This document shows, one piece after another, positions 17,056 to 26,130 of a DNA stretch of 64,000 nucleotides. This DNA comes from Phycisphaerae bacterium (GTDB taxonomy: Bacteria > Planctomycetota > Phycisphaerae > UBA1845 > PWPN01), in contig JAGNEZ010000017.1 in the NCBI GenBank assembly GCA_018003015.1, positions 47,411-111,410 on the forward strand. Reading direction: 5' to 3'. The notes under the pieces are model-generated. The model was given only the letters and a program-made list of their open reading frames with translations. It had not been told where the DNA came from and ran no database searches. Position numbers and translations under genes: made by a program. Numbering within the stretch: the first letter of the stretch is position 1; each line of letters opens with the position of its first letter.

Positions 17056-18133
17056 AGGGAGCGGACCCGGACCGGCTCGGCGATTGCGCGGCTTTACCCT
17101 CATTGAGATCCTGGTCGTTGTGGCCATCATCGCCCTGCTGATCAGTATTCTCCTGCCTTCGCTCAAGAAAGCCCGCGATCAGGCCAAGTCCGCCGTCTGC
17201 CTGGCCAACCTGTCGAGCATTGCGAAGGCGGAAGGTACTTACCAGAGCACTGACCGCGAGTGGATTCCGGGTTCTCCGCTCACCACCGGTTACTACTGGG
17301 CGGCCAACTACGTCAACGCCAACAGCCCGCCGTGGAATCCCTTCAAGCCAGGTTTCAATCCCCTCGTGGTCGAGTGGTACGACTACGCGACGCCGTTGCG
17401 GGCCCTGATGCAGGGCCCCAAGTCGATCCCCAAGGCGGCTCTCGGTACCGACCCGAACAAGACGCGCAACCTGCTCTTGACCCAGCTCACCTCCGGCGTC
17501 TTCAACTGTCCGATGAACCCGCACATGGCCGGCCCCTACACCGGCAGCGGCGGCTCCGGGGGGCCATTCATCCAGGCGGTCAGCTACATGACCATGTCCA
17601 CCATCGTCCGTGGTGGCCCCAGCGTTTACTACGAGGGCGGCAGCTCCAAGTACCGGGCTTCCGGCAGCGACATCGGTCAAAGCGACGCCTGGGATGTGGT
17701 GCCGCCCACCAGCTACGTGCCCAAGCACGGGCGTCTCGGCCGGGAGTCGATGAAGGTCTTTGCGGCCGACGGGCTTCGCTTCTTCGCCGGCGAGGATTCG
17801 GGCATGCCCATCAGCTACACCTGTGCGCCGGCGGACACCAAGGGCATCCTGACCGCCACGCCGCCTTCGACCCGATCCGCCGCCAACAACCGCGAGTATG
17901 TCTTCGCCAAGAAGTACTCCTGGCGTCACAAGAACCAGGACACAATCAATGCCGCTTTCTTCGACGGGCATGCCGAGGCGTTGAGCGCGGACGTGAGCTC
18001 CGAAGATACCGCAGCGCGTCCTTTCACCGGTAAGGGCATCCATCCCAAGTACTTCTATCCCAGCGGCAGCGTGGTGAAGGATCCCACTAAGCTCCACGCG
18101 GACTTCATTGCTCCCGGTTCGGCCCTGCCCTAA
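17045..18133 (+). CDS. type II secretion/type IV pilin-like pseudopilin (prepilin N-methylation site)
   Basis: 362 residues. After a short basic leader comes the prepilin peptidase site RRLRGFTLIEILVVVAII, with Glu at position +5 after cleavage and a long hydrophobic helix ending LLPSLKKARDQAK. The C-terminal part has INAAFFDGHAEAL, the F-x-DGH motif of the large planctomycete DUF1559/H-X9-DG-like pseudopilin group. It should be inserted in the inner membrane, cleaved and N-methylated, and be assembled into a fibre or act as a substrate-binding minor pilin. Its start overlaps the preceding zinc-ribbon gene by 11 bases. Confidence 0.85.
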   Translation: MASRGSGPGPARRLRGFTLIEILVVVAIIALLISILLPSLKKARDQAKSAVCLANLSSIAKAEGTYQSTDREWIPGSPLTTGYYWAANYVNANSPPWNPFKPGFNPLVVEWYDYATPLRALMQGPKSIPKAALGTDPNKTRNLLLTQLTSGVFNCPMNPHMAGPYTGSGGSGGPFIQAVSYMTMSTIVRGGPSVYYEGGSSKYRASGSDIGQSDAWDVVPPTSYVPKHGRLGRESMKVFAADGLRFFAGEDSGMPISYTCAPADTKGILTATPPSTRSAANNREYVFAKKYSWRHKNQDTINAAFFDGHAEALSADVSSEDTAARPFTGKGIHPKYFYPSGSVVKDPTKLHADFIAPGSALP

Positions 18134-18267
18134 GGCAGCGGTGAGCAACGAGCAAGCGAGAAGGGGTGGCGGTCCGCTCGGATGTCCGCCGCGATTCTGC
18201 CACTTCGAGTTGTGGACACCGTGAGGTTCTCGGATTACGCTTGCGGCGTCATTCCGGGAGCCCCGGC

Positions 18268-19110
18268 ATGTTCTATCGTAAGGCACATTCCGATGCAGGA
18301 GCCGTGTGCACGACGATCGTCTTGTCGGCGGCGGCAGCTCTCCTGATCGACTCGCGGTTGACCGCTCACACCGTCCTCATGGATTGTGTTCAACATCGTG
18401 TCGCCCTCGCCGTGGACCGGGCCAACATCGACGTGGACGTCGAGCTGATCTTCGGCGAGTGGCAATCCCTTCTGCAGCGGCGACAGATGGACCGCGACGG
18501 CGACGATACGGTCTCCTCCGAAGAGCGGGCCGCGTACGAGCGATATCTCGCCGGGACGCTGATCGAACCGCTGAGCCTGCTCATCGACGGTCGTCGGCTG
18601 GATCTGATTCCCCTCTACGAACCCTCGGTCGACCTGGGCGGCAGCCACAAGACCAGTCTCAGTGGGCATCAGGTCCGGCTGTCGTACTTCGCCCGGACGC
18701 CTTCCTGGTTGGCTGTGGGCAGCCAAATCACCCTTTCCGACGGCCTCTGGACCAGGCAGCCGGCCCTCAGCTTCCTGAACGTGACCGGGGGGGATGGCTT
18801 TCGACTGGTGGTCGAAAGCGTCGATTCGGCGGTATCCCCATGGGCGACGGGCGGTCCTCGCCTCATGCAGGCGCGCTGCACCCTGGCGGGCGGTGCCGTG
18901 GCTCCGCGGCTCGCGGCGGCCGCCGTTGCGGGCCTTGCCCCGGCAGCTAGCCTGGAACCTCATCTTCTTTCGGCCTCTTCACACCGCGGGGCGGAAACCG
19001 GCGGTGGAAGCCCCGCGGGGGCGGTGCTCCTGGTGATGATCATGGCAGCGCTCGGCGTGGTCGTGATCCTTCGGCCGACCGGCCTGTCTCGACAAGGAGG
19101 ACAGCATTGA
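18268..19110 (+). CDS. membrane-anchored protein with an EF-hand-like loop
   Basis: 280 residues from ATG 18268 (MFYRKAHSDAG); the frame is open to 18166 but the added residues look non-native. An N-terminal hydrophobic segment (SAAAALLIDSRL) suggests a signal peptide or anchor, a canonical EF-hand loop DRDGDDTVSSEE lies near residues 75-86, the middle is beta-rich, and the C-terminus has one membrane helix (GAVLLVMIMAALGVVVIL). No family recognised. Its TGA overlaps the TTG start of the next gene (TTGA, 19107-19110), a strong sign of translational coupling to the PHP-domain protein. Confidence 0.7.
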   Translation: MFYRKAHSDAGAVCTTIVLSAAAALLIDSRLTAHTVLMDCVQHRVALAVDRANIDVDVELIFGEWQSLLQRRQMDRDGDDTVSSEERAAYERYLAGTLIEPLSLLIDGRRLDLIPLYEPSVDLGGSHKTSLSGHQVRLSYFARTPSWLAVGSQITLSDGLWTRQPALSFLNVTGGDGFRLVVESVDSAVSPWATGGPRLMQARCTLAGGAVAPRLAAAAVAGLAPAASLEPHLLSASSHRGAETGGGSPAGAVLLVMIMAALGVVVILRPTGLSRQGGQH

Positions 19111-21278
19111 GAACGACAATGGCGATCCTATCGGGCTTGTTGTGTGCGGGTTTGGGCGCCTCCCCGGCTCTGGCGGAGGCGGTCAACGCCGCCGGCTTGG
19201 CTGGACTGCTGAGTCGCCAGCATGCTCACCTGTTCGACCCGGCGGGCCGGCAGGTACTGAACGACTTGAACCGCGGGCTCCGCGAGGCCGAGGAGCAGCT
19301 GCGCAAAGCCGCCGTGGAAGAGGACAAGAAGGCCGCCCAGGACCGGCTGGAAAAGGGTAAGACGGACCTCATCGCTCTTCTGGCAAAATGCCCGGGGTTG
19401 ATGCGCGTGACCCTGGCAGGAGGCAAGCTCACTCCGCCCCAGGCAGGCTTCGTCACTCTGCCCGGCGACAGGGGAGCGGTGCTCATCTGCCTGGAGAACG
19501 GACCCGGCAGCACCCAGTTCGTCACCGCCCAGCAGGATTTGACCGAGATCCGCGGCGAACGCGCGGTCGTGGCCGTACGCGGCATTGGCCCGGGCTCGAA
19601 TTGGATTCTCATCAGTCTCACCGGCGTCCCGGCGCTTCGAACCACGCTCGCGTTTGCTTTCGAAGCGAATCAAGGCCAGGCGGTCTCCTGGCCCGTCGAT
19701 CTAATCAGCCAGGACAAGGCCCGGCTCAAGATCCGCATTCTCGATGAGGATGGCAAACCGACCCCGGCCATGGTTCGGCTGACCTGGGTGACCGGCGGGG
19801 ACGTGGACGTGCGCCCGAGCAACGTCGTTGACTTTAGCGCTCAATTCGACAGCCAGGGTGCGGCCACCTCGCACCGGATCATGAACACCCCCGGCGGCCT
19901 GTGGGGTTACTACTGGGTGGTGCCCGGCCCCTTCGACATGGTCGTGCCGGCGGGTGAATGGCGCATCATCGTTCGGCGCGGGGCAGAGCACGTACCCGTG
20001 CAGGACAGCTTCACGACCACGTCCAACCAGACAACGGAGAAGGCCTACACGGTCAATCGCTGGGCCGACCTGCGCAAGCTCGGCTGGTACTCTGGCGACG
20101 ATCACGTGCACAACCGCATCCTCAGCGATGACGATGCCCGCCGGTTGATGACCTACGTGAAGGCCGAAGACATTCATCTGGCCAATATCGTGAAGATGGG
20201 TGATATCTACCGCACCTGGTTCGAGCAGCGCGGATTCGGCAAGGAGTATCGCGTCATCGACGGCGACTACATTCTGTCGCCGGGCCAGGAATGCCCGCGC
20301 ACCCACCAGCAGATCGGGCACACGATTTCGATGAATATCACCAGCATGGTCCGCGACACGGATAAGTACTACTCCTACGACTGGGTGGCGGACACGGTCC
20401 ATCAACAGGGCGGGCTGTGGGGCTATGCCCACGTCTGCGGTCCGGCGTTCCACGTCCACCGCGACATGAGTGTGAGCATTCCTCAGAGCAAGGTGGACTT
20501 CGTCGAGTTGCTGCAATTCGCGCACCTGGGCACGGACCTGTTCTACGACTTCCTCGATCTGGGCTTCAAAGTCACGGCCAGCGCCGGCTCGGATGTGCCC
20601 TGGGGCGGCACGGTGGGCGAGGTCCGCGTCTATAGCTTCGTCGGCGATGGGGAGTTCAACGCGGATCGCTGGTTCGAGGGGATGAAGAAAGGACGCACCT
20701 TTGTGACCAACGGGCCGATGATCGAGTTCAAGGTCGATGAGGCTCTGCCCGGCGATGAGGTCAGGGTGAGCGGCAATCGCAAGCTGCGTGTTCAGGCCCG
20801 GGCGTGGGGCGATCCCGCCCGAATGACGCCGATCAAGCTGGAGATCGTCCGCCACAGCGAGGTCATTCGCGCCCAGACGGGCGGAAACGGCCAGGCCGAG
20901 GTCAAGCTTGATTTTGAACTCGACGCAGGCTGCGGCTTCTGGATTGCCGCCCGGGTCAGCGCCGCCGAGGGCCTCAGCGCCCACACCACACCGGTCTACG
21001 TCGTTCGTGAGGGATTGCGTTTCTGGCGGCCAGAAGCGGTGTCGAGGTTGACCGACAAGACCAACGGGTGGCTGGACGAGATCGAGAAGATCGTGGCCGA
21101 GGCGAAGGCCGCCGACCGCGCGGGCAAGGTCGAGACCGACCGTGCGGTCAAGCAGCTGGCCGTCCAGGGCGACGATCTGCTCAAGCGCGTGGCGGCAGCG
21201 CGAAAGATTTACGCGGAGCTCAAAGTCCTGGCCGAGAAGGAGAAAGAGACGCGGGCAGGAGCCGAAACGCCGAAGTGA
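19107..21278 (+). CDS. CehA/McbA-type PHP-domain metallohydrolase, exported
   Basis: 723 residues from TTG 19107, with AAGGAGG six bases upstream (ATG 19119 is an alternative). A signal peptide precedes ALAEAVNA; residues about 40-75 are a charged coiled coil. From about residue 325 the PHP-type metal site appears: GWYSGDDHVHN, then HVCGPAFHVH and the segment TASAGSDVPWGG, with the His/Asp set expected in the CehA/McbA family, whose carbaryl-hydrolase members are metal-dependent hydrolases. The C-terminal 70 residues are another coiled coil rich in Lys and Glu. The natural substrate is unknown. The gene is translationally coupled to the EF-hand membrane protein upstream. Confidence 0.83.
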   Translation: MRTTMAILSGLLCAGLGASPALAEAVNAAGLAGLLSRQHAHLFDPAGRQVLNDLNRGLREAEEQLRKAAVEEDKKAAQDRLEKGKTDLIALLAKCPGLMRVTLAGGKLTPPQAGFVTLPGDRGAVLICLENGPGSTQFVTAQQDLTEIRGERAVVAVRGIGPGSNWILISLTGVPALRTTLAFAFEANQGQAVSWPVDLISQDKARLKIRILDEDGKPTPAMVRLTWVTGGDVDVRPSNVVDFSAQFDSQGAATSHRIMNTPGGLWGYYWVVPGPFDMVVPAGEWRIIVRRGAEHVPVQDSFTTTSNQTTEKAYTVNRWADLRKLGWYSGDDHVHNRILSDDDARRLMTYVKAEDIHLANIVKMGDIYRTWFEQRGFGKEYRVIDGDYILSPGQECPRTHQQIGHTISMNITSMVRDTDKYYSYDWVADTVHQQGGLWGYAHVCGPAFHVHRDMSVSIPQSKVDFVELLQFAHLGTDLFYDFLDLGFKVTASAGSDVPWGGTVGEVRVYSFVGDGEFNADRWFEGMKKGRTFVTNGPMIEFKVDEALPGDEVRVSGNRKLRVQARAWGDPARMTPIKLEIVRHSEVIRAQTGGNGQAEVKLDFELDAGCGFWIAARVSAAEGLSAHTTPVYVVREGLRFWRPEAVSRLTDKTNGWLDEIEKIVAEAKAADRAGKVETDRAVKQLAVQGDDLLKRVAAARKIYAELKVLAEKEKETRAGAETPK

Positions 21279-21453
21279 GCGGAGCATGCGACGTGCGCAG
21301 GTTGGCTCCTGTCCGGGAAGCAGACGTCCGCGGACAGCTTCATCGATCCCGTCTCCGGTCGGACGCCCTTCACCGTTCCCGGCCAGGCTCGCCACTCGTG
21401 ATGGCGATTGTTGGCCCCCGTGCACCCCGAGGCGGCCTTAACCGGTTGCTGAT

Positions 21454-21471
21454 GCGGCCCACTCGGGCCGC
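21454..21471 (+). terminator. candidate GC stem-loop without U-tract
   Basis: GCGGCCC, loop ACTC, GGGCCGC: a perfect 7-base stem with a 4-base loop, 175 bases after the metallohydrolase stop. There is no T-run after it, so it would be at most a factor-dependent or RNA 3'-end-protecting structure. Confidence 0.3.
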
Positions 21472-21566
21472 GGCGGCAACGGACCAGGTTCCCACCAGGA
21501 ATCCAATCAAGAAGTGGCTCGAGCCGGACGCGCCAGGACGGGACTGGCCCGCCTGATGCGTGGCTA

Positions 21567-21602
21567 GAGTGTATTAGGGGTATATAGGTCTTTATAGTGT
21601 GT
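21567..21602 (+). promoter_or_regulatory. AT-rich promoter-like patch
   Basis: A 36-base stretch of markedly low GC in a high-GC region, containing TATATA and TTTATAGT (TATAGT at 21593-21598 as a possible -10). It lies about 260 bases before the MFS start at 21860. A -35 is not clear. Confidence 0.35.
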
Positions 21603-21649
21603 CCAGCCCGTCGTCAGCGACTGGTCGATGAGCTCGACTTGGGGGGAAC

Positions 21650-21665
21650 GGCCGCCAAGGCGGCC
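21650..21665. repeat. short perfect palindrome
   Basis: GGCCGCC AA GGCGGCC, a 7-base inverted repeat with a 2-base centre. In DNA it could be an operator; the loop is too small for a stable full-length RNA hairpin. GC-rich chance occurrence is possible. Confidence 0.25.
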
Positions 21666-21859
21666 TGCTGGCAACGAGCCCCCGCTCAACAGCAACGGCG
21701 AACCAGCCGCCCAGACCATCACGGACCTGTCTGAGCAGAGGAGTCTCCGCCGGCCGATGGAACGTTCAAGACATCGGTTTCCGCCTCGAACCGTTTTCGG
21801 TTATACCATGGCGGCGGGCAGGCGGCTCACAGGGGACCCGTTGAAGGAGGACACGATTC

Positions 21860-23317
21860 ATGTCCGAACCATGTCAGCTCGGCGTCCAGGAGGACATCTA
21901 CCAGACCAAGCCGTTGTATCGGTGGCTGGCTTTGCTGGCCGCGCTGATGGCCTGGGGGTTCGACGGCGTCGAGCAAGGGGTCTACACCATCATGACCCGC
22001 GACGCCTTGAAGGACCTGGTTCCCAGCGTCTCGCCGCTGGTCCAACAGGCCAGTGAGATGAAGGTCCAAATGAATGGTGCCAGCCCGGACGCTCACGGCG
22101 CTCTCGTGGAGCAGCTCAAGACCACCACGCGCAAGATCGACAGTACGGTGGGTCCGTTCTTCAGCCTCTCCCTGGCGATGTGGATGTGGGGGGCGGCGGC
22201 CGGCGGGGTGCTCTTCGGACGGATGGGCGACCGTTGGGGCCGAGTCCGATCCATGCTTGTCTCGGTGTCGCTTTACGCTGCGTTTACCGGCCTGTCGGCG
22301 CTCTCCACCCACTGGTCTCATTTCATCACCTGCCGGTTCATCGGAGCCATGGGGCTCGGCGGAACGTGGCCCTTGTGCGTGGCCCTGATCGTCGAGACCT
22401 GGCCGGAGAAGCGCCGAGCGATGCTGGCCGGGTTGATCGGCGCGGCCGCCAACGTGGGTTTCTTCATCGCCGCAACGTACTCGAAATTCATGCTCAAGCA
22501 CGACTACGACTGGCGCTGGGTCATCGGCATGGGGTTCTTCATCGCGATCATCAGCTTGCCGGTCATCTTTCTCGTGCCCGAGCCGACGCAATGGAAGCGA
22601 TCCCGGGAGAAGAAGGAGCGGTCTCGGATCGGCGACCTGTTCACCCGCGAATACCGGCGATCGACCATCGTGGGCAGCCTGCTGTCCACCGTGGCATTGC
22701 TCGGAACCTGGGGGGCATTCCTGTGGGTGGCAACCTACGTGGACCAGATCACCGAGGGCACGCCCGACCAGGGCCGGGCCAAGGCGGCTATCGCTCAGTG
22801 GCAGTCCTACGGCCAGATGCTGGGTGGTTTCCTGGGCGGCCTGCTGGCCGGCTGGATGGGCAACAGGCGTTCGTGGTGCTTCCTGTGCCTTGCGGCCTGG
22901 GTGTCGGTGGTGGCCCTGTTCGGCCTGAACCGCCATTACGGCCTGCAGATGGCCCTGATGGGGGCTCTGGCCGGGCTGTTTGTGACCGGCTTCTTCGGCT
23001 GGCTGCCCAAGTACCTGCCGGAGCTTTACCCCACCCGGATCCGGGCCTCCGGACAGGGCTTCAGCTTCAACATCGGACGCGTGTTGACCGGCTTCGGCGT
23101 CCTCGGGGCCGGCAGCCTGGTCAGTGCCTTTGGCGGCGACTACCGCTGGGGGGCCATGACCATCGCAACCGTGTATCTGCTGGGTCTCATCGTGATCGCC
23201 TTCGCCCCTGATACCGGCGGAAAGATGCTGGTGGAGAATCCCCAGAGTCCCTCGCCTGGGCTGGCCTTCGAGACCCAAATGGCAGCCAGCGAATCGTCAG
23301 GGGCGGATCGGAGGTGA
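21860..23317 (+). CDS. MFS transporter (sugar/acid porter type)
   Basis: 485 residues, 12 predicted membrane segments. ATG 21860 follows AAGGAGG by eight bases. MFS signatures are visible: GRMGDRWGRVRSM (loop 2-3) and the helix-5 region, plus the second-half PTRIRASGQGFSFNIGR, which is typical of the sugar/aromatic-acid porters. A soluble stretch of about 45 residues lies between helices 1 and 2. The enolase-superfamily gene follows six bases after its stop, so the transporter probably imports a sugar acid or related substrate of that enzyme. This assignment rests on neighbourhood. Confidence 0.85.
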   Translation: MSEPCQLGVQEDIYQTKPLYRWLALLAALMAWGFDGVEQGVYTIMTRDALKDLVPSVSPLVQQASEMKVQMNGASPDAHGALVEQLKTTTRKIDSTVGPFFSLSLAMWMWGAAAGGVLFGRMGDRWGRVRSMLVSVSLYAAFTGLSALSTHWSHFITCRFIGAMGLGGTWPLCVALIVETWPEKRRAMLAGLIGAAANVGFFIAATYSKFMLKHDYDWRWVIGMGFFIAIISLPVIFLVPEPTQWKRSREKKERSRIGDLFTREYRRSTIVGSLLSTVALLGTWGAFLWVATYVDQITEGTPDQGRAKAAIAQWQSYGQMLGGFLGGLLAGWMGNRRSWCFLCLAAWVSVVALFGLNRHYGLQMALMGALAGLFVTGFFGWLPKYLPELYPTRIRASGQGFSFNIGRVLTGFGVLGAGSLVSAFGGDYRWGAMTIATVYLLGLIVIAFAPDTGGKMLVENPQSPSPGLAFETQMAASESSGADRR

Positions 23318-23322
23318 CCAAG

Positions 23323-24738
23323 ATGAGCACGAGGGCGACCGATGCCCGATGCGTCGCCGCGACGCTGTACCTCCTCCCGGTTCAGACCCGCGTACCGCTG
23401 AAGTTTGGACCGGAGACGCTCACGCATGTCACTTGCGCCCGCGTCTGCCTGAAGGTGAAGGATGGCCGCGGCCACATCGCCGAGGGCTGGGGTGAGACGC
23501 CACTGAGTGTGCAGTGGGTCTGGCCCAGTCGCCTCTCTTACGAACACCGCCACGAGACGCTCAAGCGTTTCTGCGTCCGGCTGACCGAGGCGTGGGCTCA
23601 ATCCTACTACTCCGGCCACCCCATCCTCATCGGGCATGCCTTCATGGAACGTAGGCTGCCCGAGCTGCTTGGGCAAGTAAACCGAGAGCGCGGGCCGGAC
23701 GTCGAGCCGATGCCCTGGCTGGCGGCCCTGGTGTGCTGCTCCGCATTCGACCTTGCCTTGCACGACGCTTTCGGTCGGTGCGTTCAACGGCCGATCTACC
23801 GCACCTACACCCGGGATTTCATGAGCAAGGACCTGGCCGCTTTCCTCTCCCCGGCCAAAGGCTCGGCGGTCAACTTCGAAGGCCGCTATCCGTGCGACTA
23901 CCTGGCGGCCGAGGCCCCCGATAGAATCTTTGCCTGGCATCTGGTCGGCGGACTCGATCCGCTCGATGAGTCCGAGTTGACCGGCGCCGAACCGAAGGAC
24001 GGCTACCCCGTTCTCCTGCCCGACTGGATCCATCGCGATGGTCTCAGGTTCTTGAAGGTTAAACTCCGCGGCAATGACGCGGGGTGGGACTATGAACGCC
24101 TGGTGCGCGTCGGCCGGCTTGCAGTCGAGCACGGTGTCGAATCCCTGAGCGCAGACTTCAACTGTACGGTGACCGACCCGGCCTACGTGAGCGAGATTCT
24201 CGACCGACTCAAGGCCGAGCACCGCCGGATCTTGGACATGATCCTGTATGTCGAGCAACCATTCCCGTACGACCTCGAAGCTCACCAGATCGACGTTCAC
24301 AGCGTCTCGGCCCGCAAGCCGCTGTTTATGGACGAGAGCGCCCACGACTGGCGACTGGTCAAGCTGGGCCGCGAGCTCGGCTGGACCGGCGTGGCCCTCA
24401 AGACATGCAAGACGCAGACCGGGGCCGTCCTCAGCGCCTGCTGGGCGAAGGCCCATGGCATGGCCCTCATGGTGCAGGACCTGACCAACCCCATGCTGGC
24501 CCAGATCCCTCACGTCCTTCTGGCCGGGCACGTGGGTACGATCGCGGGCGTCGAAACCAACGCCATGCAGTTCTACCCGGATGCGTCCCGGCCGGAAGAA
24601 GCGGTCCACCCGGGGCTGTATCGCCGTCGCCAGGGGCAGCTGTCGCTGAGTTCGGTTCGAGGCACGGGCTTTGGCTACCGGCTGGATGAGATCCGGCGCG
24701 AGCTTCCGTCCCCGGTGGCCCTGGCCACAATCGAATAG
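23323..24738 (+). CDS. enolase-superfamily enzyme (mandelate racemase/muconate lactonizing-like)
   Basis: 471 residues from ATG 23323, with GGAGG about nine bases upstream; an in-frame GTG at 23314 is also possible. The barrel residues of the superfamily are in order: LKVKLRG (KxK), SADFN (metal Asp), YVEQPF (metal Glu), FMDES (third metal ligand) and ALKTCKTQTGA (C-terminal Lys). The N-terminal capping domain is longer than usual, with an insertion around residues 165-215, so the protein exceeds the usual 370-400 residues. These enzymes abstract a proton alpha to a carboxylate; sugar-acid dehydration is a reasonable guess given the adjacent transporter. The exact substrate is unknown. Confidence 0.83.
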   Translation: MSTRATDARCVAATLYLLPVQTRVPLKFGPETLTHVTCARVCLKVKDGRGHIAEGWGETPLSVQWVWPSRLSYEHRHETLKRFCVRLTEAWAQSYYSGHPILIGHAFMERRLPELLGQVNRERGPDVEPMPWLAALVCCSAFDLALHDAFGRCVQRPIYRTYTRDFMSKDLAAFLSPAKGSAVNFEGRYPCDYLAAEAPDRIFAWHLVGGLDPLDESELTGAEPKDGYPVLLPDWIHRDGLRFLKVKLRGNDAGWDYERLVRVGRLAVEHGVESLSADFNCTVTDPAYVSEILDRLKAEHRRILDMILYVEQPFPYDLEAHQIDVHSVSARKPLFMDESAHDWRLVKLGRELGWTGVALKTCKTQTGAVLSACWAKAHGMALMVQDLTNPMLAQIPHVLLAGHVGTIAGVETNAMQFYPDASRPEEAVHPGLYRRRQGQLSLSSVRGTGFGYRLDEIRRELPSPVALATIE

Positions 24739-24756
24739 GACGTCGGCGGGCAACGG

Positions 24757-26130
24757 TCATTCGTGCCGGTACTTGATGATCCAGGGATCTTTGGTCTCTT
24801 CCTGCCAGGCCCGCAATCTGGCCCGGAGCTCCTTGAGCGCGTCGGCGTGGACGGGATCGGCAGCCAGATTGTGAATCTCGTCCGGATCTTTGGCCAGGTC
24901 GTACAGTTCCTCTTGCGGTCGATGAATCAGGGCTTGCACGCTTCGCTGACCGTACTGCTTGTCTGCGCGGCTCAGGACACCTTGCCAAGTGACCGAACCC
25001 CAGAGGTCCGAGGCAAAGGGGTATTCGAGTTCGTGGGCCAGGTTCAGAATGTACTTGTACTGCCGTGTGCGAATCATTCGCATGGGGTAGTACATGGTGA
25101 CCTCGTGGAAAGTGTGCGAGCCATAGACGACATCCCAGCCGGCCGGATCGCTCTGACCGAGAATCGGCAGCAACGATCGCCCCGAGATCTCCTTGGGAAC
25201 CTTGGCCTTGCCCCAGTCCAGGATGGTCGGGGCGATGTCCACCCAGCTCACCATGGCATGATTGCTCACCGCCTGGCCCTCCTGGTCCGGCGAGGAGATG
25301 ATCAGCGGCAGGTGGATGCCGGGGTCGTACAGTGTGGTCTTGGCTCCCGGAAAAGGCGGACCATTGTCACTGATGTAGATCACCAGCGTGTCCTGGCGAT
25401 GCCCCGTGGTCTCCACGGCGTCCAGAATCATGCCAACGCCCCGATCCATCCTGCTCACGGACTCGTAGTATTCGGCCAGTTCCGAGCGGCTGTCGGCGTT
25501 GTCGGGCAGCCAGGCGGGCACCCGGATGTCCTCCGGGCGGTACTTCACCGGTTGTACCCCGCGGTGCTTGGTCTGGTTGTCGAAGCCCTTGTTGGCCCGG
25601 TGCGGGTCGGCGAACCCCACCAGGAGAAAGAAGGGCTGGTTGGATCCACGGGCCATGAATGCCCTCGCCGAGTCCGCCATGGCTGCCACCTGACGCGGGC
25701 CCCCGAGGCAGGGTAACTGCTCGTCGAATGGGTACACCTCGGGCGGTTCGACATGGTACTTGCCGACAATGGCCGTGCGGTAGCCGGCGGCCTTGAGCAG
25801 GGCCGGCAGCGACTGGACCCGGGCAAGCGAGTGAAAGTTGTGTACCGCGTGGGCCAGACCATATTGGCCGTTCGCATGATTGAACCAACCGGTCAGGATG
25901 ACCGAACGCGAAGGGCTGCAACTGGAGACGGCGGCAAACCCGTTGGTGAAACGCGTGCCCTGGGTCGCCAGGCGATCCAGGCCAGGCGTCTTGACCACGG
26001 GGTCGCCATAGCAGCAGACCTGCCGCCCATGGTCATCACCGATCATCAACACGACATTGCGTAACCCAGCCGGGGCCGAGACCGGAACACCGAGAACCAC
26101 GACCAGGAGAGACACAAGCCTGCGGATCAT
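24757..26130 (-). CDS. secreted sulfatase (formylglycine type)
   Basis: 457 residues from ATG 26130, which follows GGAGG; the open frame to 26205 has no support. A signal peptide is present (LVSLLVVVLGVPVSAPA). The sulfatase signature CSPSR puts the cysteine to be converted to formylglycine at C71. Metal ligands are seen in VVLMIGDDHG (N-terminal Asp pair), and in IYISDNGPPFPGAKTTLYD, which also matches the C-terminal signature; GKYHVEPP provides another conserved Lys/His pair. It removes sulfate esters, probably from polysaccharides, outside the cytoplasm. No maturase gene is visible in the window. It converges on the enolase-superfamily gene with an 18-base gap. Confidence 0.9.
   Translation of the reverse strand: MIRRLVSLLVVVLGVPVSAPAGLRNVVLMIGDDHGRQVCCYGDPVVKTPGLDRLATQGTRFTNGFAAVSSCSPSRSVILTGWFNHANGQYGLAHAVHNFHSLARVQSLPALLKAAGYRTAIVGKYHVEPPEVYPFDEQLPCLGGPRQVAAMADSARAFMARGSNQPFFLLVGFADPHRANKGFDNQTKHRGVQPVKYRPEDIRVPAWLPDNADSRSELAEYYESVSRMDRGVGMILDAVETTGHRQDTLVIYISDNGPPFPGAKTTLYDPGIHLPLIISSPDQEGQAVSNHAMVSWVDIAPTILDWGKAKVPKEISGRSLLPILGQSDPAGWDVVYGSHTFHEVTMYYPMRMIRTRQYKYILNLAHELEYPFASDLWGSVTWQGVLSRADKQYGQRSVQALIHRPQEELYDLAKDPDEIHNLAADPVHADALKELRARLRAWQEETKDPWIIKYRHE

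Larger units (their letters stand above)
21279..21859. other. 581-base intergenic region with GC hairpins and an AT-rich patch
   Basis: No convincing gene is seen. It holds three listed signals: a GC stem-loop at 21454-21471, an AT-rich patch at 21567-21602 and a short palindrome at 21650-21665. The first may end the preceding array; the second may begin transcription of the MFS gene at 21860. Confidence 0.4.

Noticed and set aside
19701..21425. Minus-strand frame of 574 codons
   Set aside because: Antisense to the PHP-domain metallohydrolase; no domain features.
21827..24753. Two long minus-strand frames opposite the MFS and enolase-superfamily genes
   Set aside because: Low-complexity His/Gln/Arg-rich translations typical of antisense frames in high-GC DNA.
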